This document shows, piece after piece, positions 42,301 through 45,545 of a stretch of DNA of 64,000 nucleotides (position 1 is the stretch's first letter; each line of letters opens with the position of its first letter). Location of the stretch: assembly GCA_032207245.1 (NCBI GenBank), contig CM063499.1, positions 75,183,978 to 75,247,977 of the forward strand, given 5' to 3'. The DNA is from Pardosa pseudoannulata. Taxonomy: Eukaryota > Arthropoda > Arachnida > Araneae > Lycosidae. Made by a program: the position numbers and the translations under genes. The notes below the pieces were generated by a model that saw nothing but the letters and a program-made list of their open reading frames with translations, was not told where the DNA came from and did not search any database.

Positions 42301-45300
42301 CATCATTATAAAGAATCTTAAAATTATTCAATAACTTTCTACCCAAGTTGTTATTAATGTTATCTGAAAATTGAGATATTTTAATGTTGAATTTGGGAAT
42401 TTAAATTTTATTTCTTTACTAAACCATGTACATTGTTTAAATGAAATCAATTTTAAGACACTACTTCAGTATTTTCTTTCTATTCATGTAGATACAATCT
42501 AAGCCATTTAGAACAGTGGTGTCGAGATTTACGAATGCAGCATACTGAAGTCATTGAAACGTTGCAGCCCATAGTTCAAGCTTCTCAATTGCTGCAAGCA
42601 CGAAAAACTGATGATGATGTGCAAAGTGTTTCAGACATGTGTGATAAACTAACTACTTCTCAGGTAAGATTCAATAACTTTGTTTTTCATTTCATCTCTT
42701 CCTGAAAGACAGTTTGCTCTATTTTTGAAAGTGAGAAGTTTTACTGAACTATACAACTTTCTAGACAGCAAAAGCTATGACAGATGATTAACAACTTTTC
42801 TCTCTTTCTCAATCAAAAGCTAATATAAACCTATTTTACTTTGATCTGTACTTACGACATGAATCTTCTGCAGAGTGTAAGTGTGTTTAATGTAAATGCA
42901 TATATGCAGTACCAACACATTTAATTTTAGTAAAATATGTATTTTTTTTTTTTTTTTTTAAGAGCAAGCTTTAAATGATATTTTTTCCACTTTCATTCAA
43001 AAGCTAGCATAGCTATCTTGTTCTATAAACCATGGTTACAGAATGACCCATTCTTCAGATTATGTTTAATAGAAATCATATATTCAATTATGTACAAGCA
43101 TGCTATTTTAAGCCTCTAATAATTTAGGATAATTATCCTTTAAATATAGATAGGGTTTGATTTTGAATTGAAATATTTTTAACTGAGACTCCAGTAGTGA
43201 ATGCCACTGTGTGTGTGTGTGTGGGGGGGGGTCTGGCTGGCTGGCATGAAACCATATGAGTAGAGATCTTCGTTTTCTAGGCTTTCAGGTTTATTGAGAG
43301 TTAATAGCTTAGTGGGGGTTGTTACCCTCTAATCTAAATTAATGTCCAAAGTACTTTATTTGACTTGATATAATAATTTTAACAATGTCTTGCTGTTTAT
43401 GTCTACTGTAAATTTTATGATTGTAAAGAATTAGCCAGACTTTATCTTCCTGACAGCACTGAAAACTTTGCATAGTATTTTTCTTTACAAAGTTAGTAGT
43501 GTGTTTTAGATATGTTTACCCAGTGTCCATCTTTTTTCTGCCATGAGGACTATTGGTCAAATTAGGGTTTTACCCAAAATAACTAGCTTTACTGCTGATG
43601 AGTCATGATCTTAATTAGTTTCTTAAGCCAAAGTAGCATTTATTTGTCAACATCAAGTAGTAGTCAATTTCAACATCCAGTTCATTCCTGTTGATGGCTT
43701 TGCAATCAATGGATGAATGGTTAGAGTGCTGATCTTTGGAACCAGAATTCGTAGGTTAAAATCCCACTGTAGCATGGATGTTTGTAGCTTTCGAAATTGG
43801 CTTTAAGCAGTAAGTCCTGGTTTCATTAGCCCTCATGTTGCAAAATAGTAAACCGTAGTGCTCCAAACCAAATCAAACCTGTTCATGACAGATGTTTCAA
43901 AATATTTAAACTTGGTATTTTTTCAAAAATGTGACCGTTCACCACCAAATGTGTTTTATCAGTTTCTTAGCTGGTCACAGTCATAAATTTTGATTTCTTT
44001 TCATTGATAAAGCCTATTTTTTTGCAGCCCAAACCTGAAGAGCTTTCAATCCCCTGTATAATAACAGACTAAGTTGTCTGTCCATGAATTTATGAAGCAG
44101 TTGTACCTGGAATAGATACAGACATCCATATTGGATTTTTTGAGTTAGGGTTAGCAAAATTCAAAGCGAGTTCAAAATCCAACCCCATCCCCTCTTTTCG
44201 AGCATTTAATACTATTATTTCAAGTCTTATTCTCTCTGTTATTCTTTACTAAATTCATTCTTGATATGAATTTAGTATAGAATAAGAGGGAACAGCAAGG
44301 GTGGAGTGTAATATTTAAACTGGACTGTGTTTACTCGGCGATCATATACTCTAATTAGTTCCTTCACCATGTGTAGGCATAGCATGTTTGGTGGAGGATC
44401 TGCCCATTTCATCATCTTACTTCTCAGGTTGACAATTCTGTCCCCGACACAGCCAAACTTTTCTAAATGTCTAATTAATTTAATATTTTCTGCTTTTTTT
44501 TTTTAATTCTTATTCCTAAAGTTTTATTATTTTAAAAATAAATGTTTACTATTTTTTCAACTTTTTATGACTTAAACTTTTTTTTCGTAATGTAATAATA
44601 TCCTAAGTTATTTGTCTGTCTGTCCTCTAATTTATGAAGCGGTTGGACCTGGTATGAATATAGCATCCATATTGGATTTTTGATGAGTTAGGGTTAGCAA
44701 AATTTCAAAGCGAGGAAAGTTTATCTTTTCCTAAACTATAGATCCGATTCTAAAATAAATTGGTATGAATAAGCATCATATCGCAGCAAAAAATTCTGTC
44801 ATATTTGAAATCTGCCTCGTCCCCCTTTTTGAGCATTTAATGCCATTATATCAAGCCCTAATTTAGGAGCAGGTGATTAAATTTATCAATTTATCACATA
44901 ATAAGTAGGTAAAAATAACAATTTTTCTAGCATTATGACATCATTCCTTTAGCTATCTCATTTAATCATTTCTTATTTTAAATTATTTAAATATCATGTG
45001 AATTATTTTCATGTTTTATCACTGAACTCTGATATTACGTAAATAATTTTCTTTTATATTTGGCTTAAATAATAGATTAGGTACATATGTGATAATTTTA
45101 ATCGATTATTTTTGTAGAAAGATAATTCTCAGCCAAAAAACAAGCCATTTTTTTTTTACCTGCCTCATAGGGTAACTTTACAATTCTGGAAAATTAAAAA
45201 TTTTACTTATCCTGTCTTATGACGGGATATATGTTAGTGTTTTAATAATAGCCTATCTTATTTCCCTTCCAGATCATTAAAATTCTCAACCTGTACACTC

Positions 45301-45545
45301 CTGCTGATGACTATGAAGAACGTGTTCCTGTATCATTCATTCGCAAGATGCAAGCTTGCCTTCATAAGCGTGATGAAGAGAGGGCCACCATTGGTCAGAA
45401 CCTTACTGCTGGACCAAGCACACTCCTCATGGACACTAAATATGCCTTCCCGATCAGATTCCCTTTTAATCCTTCAAATATTCAGCTTGAAGATATTGTG
45501 ATTCCAGAATGCTTGGATCTCCATCATGTCCTTCTAAAAGTATAG
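124..45545 (+). CDS. MYO5: Class V unconventional myosin heavy chain, 3' part (24 exons, 1,124 residues to stop)
   Basis: Actin-based motor that moves vesicles and organelles. Joining 24 GT-AG exons gives an open frame of 3,375 nt ending in TAG. Residues 1-30 are the end of the motor/converter ([19 protein letters not shown]). Residues 31-173 hold six IQ motifs whose key Gln positions (38, 61, 86, 109, 134, 157) are spaced 23/25/23/25/23, the class V pattern. Residues 174 to about 345 and 440-690 are coiled coil, split by a Ser/Asp-rich linker. From about 723 to the end is the globular cargo-binding tail with the DIL domain ([28 protein letters not shown]). Vertebrate MYO5A from the same converter motif to its end is about 1,110 residues, so the C-terminus is complete. 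The motor domain is left of the window. Paralogue identity (Va, Vb or Vc) is not assigned; most protostomes have one gene. Confidence 0.97.
683..1495. mobile_element. TA-flanked inverted-repeat DNA element (mariner/pogo-type MITE)
   Basis: The ends are inverted copies: 5' starts TACCCTAATTTTTGGCATAT and 3' finishes ACACTGAAAATTAGGGTA. TA is present at both edges, the expected Tc1/mariner target duplication. A TATAATCCGCAG block is repeated inside both ends and resembles the ends of the element at 34986. No transposase frame seen. Lies in intron 1. Confidence 0.7.
2123..2312 (+). CDS. MYO5: Myosin V exon 2: IQ3, IQ4
   Basis: Acceptor gtgtgcag, donor CAG|gtattt, phases 2 to 0. Residues 71-134. 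Contains IQ3 ([14 protein letters not shown]), where the usual Gln is Glu, IQ4 ([14 protein letters not shown]) and the start of IQ5 (ATVIQ). The light-chain-binding repeats are therefore split across introns. Confidence 0.96.
2456..2572 (+). CDS. MYO5: Myosin V exon 3: IQ5, IQ6
   Basis: Phase 0 to 0, residues 135-173. IQ5 is completed ([13 protein letters not shown]) and IQ6 follows ([17 protein letters not shown]). The end ARKELKKLK is very close to vertebrate MYO5A (AKRELKKLK). The donor sequence is duplicated twice just downstream (2587-2624). Confidence 0.96.
2587..2624 (+). repeat. Duplicated exon 3 donor segment
   Basis: AAGAAACTAAAGGTA spans the exon 3 / intron 3 border at 2561-2575. 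Near-identical 15-mers follow at 2587-2601 (AGGAAACTAAAGCTA) and 2610-2624 (AGGAAACTAAAGGTA), the last retaining a GT. Reading through reaches an in-frame TAA at once, so use of the distal GT would truncate the protein. Confidence 0.75.
2631..3500 (-). repeat. Unclassified dispersed repeat, possibly solo-LTR-like
   Basis: The segment 3090-3350 reappears in inverted orientation at about 36150-36370, sharing the blocks TGAATCCCGGC and CTCACTCGGCAGCTACGA in that sense. On the minus strand it carries a TATA-box-like GGGTATATAAGGC near 3045-3060 and AATAAA further on near 2730, an order seen in LTRs. Ends are not defined and no direct repeats were confirmed. Confidence 0.4.
3744..3833 (+). CDS. 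MYO5: Myosin V exon 4: start of coiled coil
   Basis: Phase 0 to 0, residues 174-203 ([20 protein letters not shown]...). This matches the conserved junction between IQ6 and the proximal coiled coil of class V myosins. Heptads of Leu and Ile are visible. Acceptor atttttag-type (tatttTAG), donor CTG|gtaatg. Confidence 0.95.
3911..4135 (+). CDS. MYO5: Myosin V exon 5: coiled coil
   Basis: Phase 0 to 0, residues 204-278, entirely charged heptad sequence rich in Glu, Lys, Leu and Gln (e.g. [14 protein letters not shown]), as in a dimerising stalk. Intron 4 is only 77 nt, the shortest in the window. Donor GAG|gtatat. Confidence 0.95.
4430..5147. mobile_element. GTCACTTTT-family inverted-repeat element, copy 1
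   Basis: About 718 bp. The 5' end is CAGCCTTGCAA and the 3' end TTACAAGCCTG, imperfect inverted copies. Just inside both ends the motif GTCACTTTT is repeated several times. Very similar along its length to 57864-58589. No target duplication is visible here. Non-coding; short open frames inside are incidental. In intron 5. Confidence 0.8.
6359..6452 (+). CDS. MYO5: Myosin V exon 6: coiled coil
   Basis: Acceptor ttctttag, donor G|gtatgt, phases 0 to 1. Residues 279-309 ([22 protein letters not shown]...). Continues the stalk heptads. It is separated from the next exon by a 91-nt intron. Confidence 0.94.
6544..6788 (+). CDS. MYO5: Myosin V exon 7: end of proximal coiled coil and linker
   Basis: Phases 1 to 0, residues 310-391. 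The first half is coiled coil ([19 protein letters not shown]). From about residue 350 it becomes a Ser/Thr/Asp-rich linker ([17 protein letters not shown]) that interrupts the stalk, as in other class V myosins. Donor GAA|gtaagt is a consensus site. Confidence 0.95.
8650..8775 (+). CDS. MYO5: Myosin V exon 8: acidic Ser-rich linker
   Basis: Phase 0 to 0, residues 392-433 ([14 protein letters not shown]...[10 protein letters not shown]). Low in heptad Leu and rich in Asp and Ser, so it is likely a flexible hinge and phosphorylation target. Acceptor ttttag, donor AGA|gtaagt. Being 126 nt with phase 0 on both sides, it could be skipped without a frameshift, but nothing shows that it is. Confidence 0.93.
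9205..9855 (-). pseudogene. Tigger/pogo-like transposase 3' remnant
   Basis: The + strand edge TACAGTAAGACCCCCGCTTA is a typical Tigger/pogo terminal repeat. On the minus strand the sequence encodes pieces ending [20 protein letters not shown], the usual tail of pogo-type transposases, preceded by an acidic EDVKEIV-like region. Several in-frame stops and a shift show it is dead. The other end of the element was not found. In intron 8. Confidence 0.6.
10337..10395 (+). repeat. SINE 3' tail fragment
   Basis: TTAACCCTAGTGTAGCAAAA followed by a variant of AGACTGTAGTGCTCCAAACC matches the 3' part of the SINE units at 28815-29730. The tRNA-like head is missing. Confidence 0.55.
10650..11726. mobile_element. 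CAGGGTTCCCAC inverted-repeat element, copy 1
   Basis: About 1.08 kb with perfect 12-bp inverted ends CAGGGTTCCCAC and GTGGGAACCCTG. Subterminal AGTCCTTAA motifs are repeated at both ends. ATATG flanks both sides. Ends like these are typical of hAT elements, but hAT would make an 8-bp duplication, so the superfamily is open. Relatives: 15410-15685 and 59141-60010. Confidence 0.75.
12009..12185 (+). CDS. MYO5: Myosin V exon 9: distal coiled coil begins
   Basis: Phase 0 to 0, residues 434-492. After [19 protein letters not shown] the sequence returns to heptads ([26 protein letters not shown]). Donor AGG|gtaatg. It follows a 3.2-kb repeat-filled intron. Confidence 0.94.
12690..13465. repeat. 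Old repeat family K, copy 1
   Basis: Diverged but collinear with 37365-38995: both have a GGATCAACTTATAT-like start, a TTGGCAA block, a CTCAAAC/TTGAGAAC pair and an end GGCTTATA-TCAGAAATATA. That end resembles the TACCGTATTT...CTATAAGCC termini found in many animal DNA transposons. No coding sequence. Confidence 0.5.
13514..13619 (+). CDS. MYO5: Myosin V exon 10: distal coiled coil
   Basis: Phases 0 to 1, residues 493-527 ([20 protein letters not shown]...). Acceptor atttTAG, donor TTAG|gtatgc. Joining to the next exon makes [14 protein letters not shown], a hallmark class V sequence. Confidence 0.95.
14410..14470 (+). repeat. 21-bp tandem repeat, about 2.7 copies
   Basis: The unit TTTGTTTTAATAACGTTCAAC occurs perfectly twice and then in part (to TAACGTTTTGTG). 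Perfect identity suggests a recent or unstable duplication. In intron 10. Confidence 0.9.
14490..14715. repeat. Diverged dispersed repeat shared with 36490-36600
   Basis: Shares an order of blocks with 36490-36600: CTCCT..GCACTGCAGCCCA-like, TTTTCA(A/T)GACCAAAGGCCC and a GTGCAAAGCATA-like end. More G+C than its surroundings. The two overlapping open frames here (99 and 73 codons) have no recognisable domain and are probably chance. Likely an old SINE or MITE; class unknown. Confidence 0.4.
15153..15333 (+). CDS. MYO5: Myosin V exon 11: conserved EECIQLR block
   Basis: Phases 1 to 2, residues 528-587. Encodes [20 protein letters not shown], almost identical across animal class V myosins, then a Pro/Ser segment and [14 protein letters not shown]. 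The donor AG|gttatt is weaker than the consensus, but the frame and homology require it. Confidence 0.96.
15410..15685. mobile_element. CAGGGTTCCCAC element, 5'-truncated copy
   Basis: Matches the last part of the 10650-11726 copy, from TTAGATGTACATTTTTC to the inverted end GTGGGAACCCTG. Lies about 77 bp after the exon 11 donor. Confidence 0.75.
15690..17780. other. Intron 11 remainder: no gene seen
   Basis: A+T-rich sequence with homopolymer runs and a short GT repeat near 17278. A somewhat more G+C-rich patch at 17465-17620 is unexplained. Open frames at 16050-16277 and 16934-17185 are low-complexity and unsupported. Confidence 0.6.
17781..17901 (+). CDS. MYO5: Myosin V exon 12: distal coiled coil
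   Basis: Phases 2 to 0, residues 588-628 ([20 protein letters not shown]...). Acceptor gtttttctag, donor CAG|gtgaca. The split Arg codon joins to give LIRQLEAEI, conserved in the family. Confidence 0.95.
18006..18083 (+). CDS. MYO5: Myosin V exon 13: distal coiled coil
   Basis: Phase 0 to 0, residues 629-654 ([20 protein letters not shown]...). The [18 protein letters not shown] block is typical of class V stalks. It is 78 nt, separated from exon 12 by a 104-nt intron. Donor GTT|gtaagt. Confidence 0.94.
18612..18726. mobile_element. GTCACTTTT-family element, 5' fragment
   Basis: Starts CAGGTTTGCAATTCCGTCAC and follows the family to CATGGTGTATCA, then stops abruptly where a G+C-richer segment begins. 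No 3' end found in this intron. It contains four GTCACTTTT-type repeats. Confidence 0.7.
18727..19170. other. G+C-rich island of unknown origin
   Basis: Clearly richer in G and C than the rest of the window. It begins GGGGGTCCGACAATGTACTG directly after a truncated transposon and includes CCGGCCGGC near 19080. Open frames on both strands (18875-19102 plus, 18947-19162 minus) overlap; neither shows a domain that I recognise. It may be a fragment of a larger transposon or a foreign insertion. Confidence 0.45.
19446..19536 (+). CDS. MYO5: Myosin V exon 14: end of coiled coil
   Basis: Phases 0 to 1, residues 655-684 ([20 protein letters not shown]...YVKRMKDT). Resembles the RIDAMTKRLKSYAKRI end of the vertebrate stalk. 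Donor ACTG|gtgagt. Confidence 0.95.
19610..21855. other. Intron 14 remainder: A+T-rich, no gene seen
   Basis: Contains a 23-A run (20393-20415) and many AT-rich simple stretches. No repeat ends, tRNA or coding frame recognised. Confidence 0.6.
21861..22726 (-). mobile_element. Tigger/pogo-like element with transposase C-terminal remnant
   Basis: About 866 bp. 5' end TACACTCATACCTGTTTTTG and 3' end CAAAAACAGGTTTGAGTGTA are near-perfect inverted repeats with TA at both edges. A minus-strand frame (22590-22408, 60 codons) reads [20 protein letters not shown]...LCHKLE, like the acidic C-terminal region of pogo-type transposases (inference). The catalytic core is missing. It lies 141 bp before cassette exon 15. 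Confidence 0.7.
22868..22909 (+). CDS. MYO5: Myosin V exon 15: 42-nt probable cassette exon
   Basis: Acceptor ctccaattgtag behind a pyrimidine-rich tract, donor CATG|gtaagt (consensus). Phase 1 on both sides. With it the protein reads [14 protein letters not shown] between KDT and GVEP; without it, KDTGVEP joins in frame. Its position between stalk and tail matches the alternatively spliced zone of vertebrate MYO5A. The insert has a basic/Ser core (KRSS) that could be a kinase site (inference). Homology support is weak because of its size; the splice signals are strong. Confidence 0.75.
23406..24030. mobile_element. Possible hAT-like element
   Basis: The left edge TAGGATTGGATTGTTTATAT and the reverse complement of the right edge (TAGGGCTGAACAATATACTG) are similar, a form common in hAT ends. 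Internal ATATCGATA-like blocks are frequent. No clear 8-bp duplication. Confidence 0.35.
24213..24266 (+). repeat. Compound microsatellite (CAA)n(TAA)n(TA)n(CA)n
   Basis: Successive short tracts of CAA, TAA, TA and CA motifs, directly readable. A separate pure (AT)n tract follows at 24347-24377. Confidence 0.95.
24347..25252. repeat. Unclassified repeat bounded by (TA)n tracts, copy 1
   Basis: Starts after an (AT)n tract with ATGATCCAGTGTTAAGGCGA and ends ...TTTTTAGACCTGACA followed by (TA)n. The same start and end occur at 60925-61337. The middle of this copy is interrupted by a probable solo LTR (24519-25024) that is absent from the other copy. Confidence 0.6.
24519..25024 (-). mobile_element. 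Probable solo LTR (506 bp)
   Basis: Begins TG and ends CA (TGTAAAC...GTTAACA). Flanks are TTGAT and TTGAC, an imperfect 5-bp target duplication. The related repeat at 61050 reads straight across the empty site (GTGTTGTTGACAG). On the minus strand a TATA box (GAATATATAAAAGC, near 24840) is followed about 190 nt later by AATAAA (near 24648), the promoter/polyadenylation order of an LTR. No internal retrotransposon genes. Confidence 0.55.
25955..26738. mobile_element. TCATGGAAAG-family repeat, copy 1
   Basis: About 784 bp, from GGTTTCCGCGTACCTGGAAA to GGCAGATACCCTG. Its edges carry repeated (AG)TCATGGA motifs in opposite orientation and weakly inverted TACCTG ends, suggesting a DNA transposon. 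Near-identical to 33457-34208. Non-coding. In intron 15. Confidence 0.65.
26980..27120 (+). CDS. MYO5: Myosin V exon 16: start of globular tail
   Basis: Phases 1 to 1, residues 699-745. [20 protein letters not shown] matches the first helix of class V cargo-binding domains (GMLEYKKEDE...KNLI). It follows the longest intron in the window (4.07 kb). Donor TATG|gtatgt. Confidence 0.96.
27490..27720 (+). repeat. tRNA-derived SINE, diverged copy
   Basis: An A-box-like GATGAATTGGTAGGGT and a B box GGTTCAAATC are spaced as in a tRNA, followed by the family body (TTTAGAATTATCTTTAAACAGT). The 84-codon frame across it is incidental. Confidence 0.55.
28815..28970 (+). repeat. tRNA-derived SINE with A and B boxes
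   Basis: TGGCTGAATGG (28823-28833) fits the Pol III A box and GGTTCAAATCC (28867-28877) the B box. It then continues with a body ending in TAGTGTTTCAAACCAACC. This is the most complete head in the window and opens the tandem array that follows. Confidence 0.75.
28971..29730 (+). repeat. Tandem array of headless SINE units, period about 167 bp
   Basis: TAGCCAAAGGAGTAG recurs at about 28971, 29140 and 29306 (169 and 166 bp apart), with further shortened or diverged units near 29420 and 29569. Each unit carries a B-box-like GTGTTTGAATCCCACT and a body ending CAAACCAACCT. Open frames of up to 90 codons run across the array only because the unit lacks stops; they are not genes. Confidence 0.85.
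30236..30387 (+). CDS. MYO5: Myosin V exon 17: globular tail core
   Basis: Phases 1 to 0, residues 746-796. Encodes [19 protein letters not shown], one of the most conserved tail motifs, then [18 protein letters not shown]. Acceptor ttattcctag, donor AAG|gtaaat. Confidence 0.97.
31615..31704 (+). CDS. MYO5: Myosin V exon 18: globular tail
   Basis: Phase 0 to 0, residues 797-826 ([20 protein letters not shown]...). [18 protein letters not shown] aligns with vertebrate WLSNTCRFLHCLKQYSGE. Donor AAA|gtaagt. Confidence 0.96.
32119..32352. mobile_element. piggyBac-like MITE flanked by TTAA
   Basis: 234 bp. The ends CCACTTGCGCTACG and TAGCGCAAGTGG are inverted, with TTAA at 32115-32118 and 32353-32356, the piggyBac target duplication. 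Inside are an A+T-rich TTAT/ATAAT array and short perfect hairpins such as CGACGTGgtataCACGTCG. No coding sequence. In intron 18. Confidence 0.85.
32889..32915 (+). repeat. (ATAC)n microsatellite
   Basis: Tandem CATA units after a TGCGCGCATGCGCA alternating purine/pyrimidine stretch at about 32877-32890 that could favour Z-DNA. Confidence 0.9.
32930..33452 (+). mobile_element. Helitron-like element, copy 1 (subfamily with GGGTGGAGCG block)
   Basis: Starts TCCCTATGTAATAATAGCCT and ends with the hairpin CCCGTTATATGACAGG and CTATATGG. These match the family at 39900 whose 3' end is CTAG. The terminal CTAG is mutated here. A TCATGGAAAG-family element directly abuts it (33457). Confidence 0.65.
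33457..34208. mobile_element. TCATGGAAAG-family repeat, copy 2
   Basis: Collinear with 25955-26738 from GTTTCCGCGCACCTGG to GGCAGGTACCCTG, with few substitutions and small indels. It ends about 130 bp before exon 19. The 63-codon frame inside is incidental. Confidence 0.7.
34341..34491 (+). CDS. MYO5: Myosin V exon 19: DIL domain start
   Basis: Phases 0 to 1, residues 827-876. [20 protein letters not shown] matches the vertebrate [21 protein letters not shown] 285-bp tandem duplication of intron sequence begins within the donor GT (34493). Confidence 0.96.
34493..35057 (+). repeat. Tandem duplication, unit 285 bp
   Basis: TACACATTAATGCAATTAAT at 34493 recurs at 34778. The two units stay collinear (GAGCTGCATGCA, GGACTCTCTCCTTTAT, ACCATAATTTTGCACGT) with scattered differences. 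The first unit already contains the first 81 bp of the mariner-like element, so that element was present before the duplication. It begins in the exon 19 donor dinucleotide. Confidence 0.85.
34986..35843 (+). mobile_element. Tigger/pogo-like element with HTH remnant
   Basis: Inverted ends CCATAATTTTGCACGTATGG and GCACAAAATTATGG, with TA at both edges (34984-34985, 35844-35845). A + strand frame near 35370-35580 encodes [20 protein letters not shown] and [20 protein letters not shown], the CENP-B/Tc5 helix-turn-helix pattern of pogo-type transposases. The DDE catalytic domain is deleted. A second ATAGTCCGCAG-type motif pair sits near 35730-35830. Confidence 0.75.
36050..36400 (+). repeat. Inverted relative of the 2631-3500 repeat
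   Basis: Shares AGAAATTGCAGCCGAAT, TGAATCCCGGC, AAGCTGACTCTC and CTCACTCGGCAGCTACGA with the reverse complement of 3090-3350. Class unknown; could be part of an LTR. Open frames on both strands are unsupported. Confidence 0.55.
36490..36640. repeat. Diverged dispersed repeat, second copy
   Basis: Resembles 14490-14715 (TTTTCAAGACCAAAGGCCCT and neighbouring blocks). Unclassified. Confidence 0.4.
36912..36988 (+). repeat. (AT)n/(AC)n/(ATAC)n microsatellite
   Basis: Imperfect run of AT, ACAC and ATACAT units ending about 55 bp before exon 20. Length change here could affect the acceptor region (inference). Confidence 0.95.
37044..37186 (+). CDS. MYO5: Myosin V exon 20: DIL domain
   Basis: Phases 1 to 0, residues 877-924. 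[20 protein letters not shown] corresponds to vertebrate MLEHETIQGVSGVKPTG, followed by the Ser-rich RGRSSSIA loop, a known phosphorylated region in vertebrate MYO5A. Donor GAG|gttatt is non-consensus at +3, like exon 11. Confidence 0.95.
37365..38995. repeat. Old repeat family K, copy 2, interrupted
   Basis: Collinear with 12690-13465 at both sides (37365-37500 and 38430-38995). The interruption contains a separate inverted-repeat element, so this copy is the older layer. Confidence 0.5.
37516..38246. mobile_element. Inverted-repeat element nested in family K
   Basis: Left end TATATATACACCCTGAAGCA and right end TTCTGCTGTAGGGTATATAT are inverted. Subterminal TGCAGAACA motifs occur near both ends (37580, 38177, 38208). 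Flanked by TATA-rich sequence, so the exact duplication is unclear. Non-coding. Confidence 0.6.
39416..39487 (+). CDS. MYO5: Myosin V exon 21: DIL domain
   Basis: Phase 0 to 0, residues 925-948 ([20 protein letters not shown]...). Equivalent to vertebrate [24 protein letters not shown]. It is 72 nt with a long T-rich acceptor; donor CAG|gtatgt. The intron to exon 22 is only 109 nt. Confidence 0.94.
39597..39682 (+). CDS. MYO5: Myosin V exon 22: DIL domain core
   Basis: Phases 0 to 2, residues 949-976 plus two bases. Encodes [20 protein letters not shown], the signature DIL segment. Donor AG|gtaata. A hAT-like element starts only 57 bp after the exon end. Confidence 0.96.
39740..41190. mobile_element. 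hAT-like element, split by a nested Helitron
   Basis: 5' end CAGTGGTCGGCAAACT, 3' end CTTTGCAGACCACTG, inverted. 8-bp target duplication CCTTAAGA (39732-39739) / CCCTAAGA (41191-41198), 7 of 8 identical. Subterminal GCCAAAGAGCC blocks and a hairpin of GTGGCTC/GAGCCGC type are present. Without the 820-bp insert it is about 631 bp. Begins 57 bp after exon 22. Confidence 0.85.
39900..40719 (+). mobile_element. Helitron-like element, copy 2 (intact ends)
   Basis: Begins TCCCTTATATAATAATAGCC and ends CTAG, with the 16-nt palindrome CCCGTCATATGACGGG 7 nt before CTAG. It is placed between A and T with no duplication. These are the standard Helitron features. 820 bp, no Rep/helicase, so non-autonomous. 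Nested inside the hAT-like element. Confidence 0.85.
41199..42485. other. Intron 22 remainder: no gene or repeat recognised
   Basis: A+T-rich unique-looking sequence between the hAT-like element and exon 23. No tRNA, inverted ends or conserved frame seen. Confidence 0.55.
42492..42663 (+). CDS. MYO5: Myosin V exon 23: DIL domain
   Basis: Phases 2 to 0, residues 977-1034 ([20 protein letters not shown]...). LEQWCRD and [20 protein letters not shown] are clear DIL-domain matches. [11 protein letters not shown] is closer to the protostome wording (Drosophila-type VSQLLQSRK) than to vertebrates. Donor CAG|gtaaga. Confidence 0.96.
43209..43231 (+). repeat. (GT)n followed by poly-G
   Basis: GT repeats run directly into ten G residues, then (CTGG)n. 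Directly readable. Confidence 0.95.
43701..43880 (+). repeat. tRNA-derived SINE
   Basis: Head GGATGAATGGTTAGAGTGCT with a degenerate B box (GGTTAAAATCC), then GGCTTTAAGCAGTAAGTCCT and the tail GTGCTCCAAACC. Full-length by comparison with the other copies. In intron 23. Confidence 0.7.
44050..44455 (+). mobile_element. Helitron-like element, copy 3 (3' end missing)
   Basis: Starts A|TCCCCTGTATAATAACAG like copy 2 and shares the GGGTGGAGTG and CTGTCCCCGA blocks with copy 1. It stops before the hairpin. It contains a local inverted duplication at 44248-44276 not present in copy 1. Confidence 0.65.
44597..45237 (+). mobile_element. Helitron-like element, copy 4, next to the last exon
   Basis: Collinear with copy 2 (AATATCCTAAGTTATTTG start, TTATCACTGAAC, AAAGATAATTCTCAGCC, TATGACGGGATATATGTTAG end). 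The hairpin is partly decayed and CTAG is TTAG. The end is about 35 bp from the exon 24 acceptor. Confidence 0.75.
45273..45545 (+). CDS. MYO5: Myosin V exon 24: C-terminus and stop
   Basis: Acceptor tttcccttccag, residues 1035-1124, TAG at 45543-45545. [20 protein letters not shown] and [20 protein letters not shown] are the conserved end of the cargo-binding domain. The acceptor lies only about 35 bp after a Helitron-like repeat. Confidence 0.97.
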   Translation: MIKILNLYTPADDYEERVPVSFIRKMQACLHKRDEERATIGQNLTAGPSTLLMDTKYAFPIRFPFNPSNIQLEDIVIPECLDLHHVLLKV

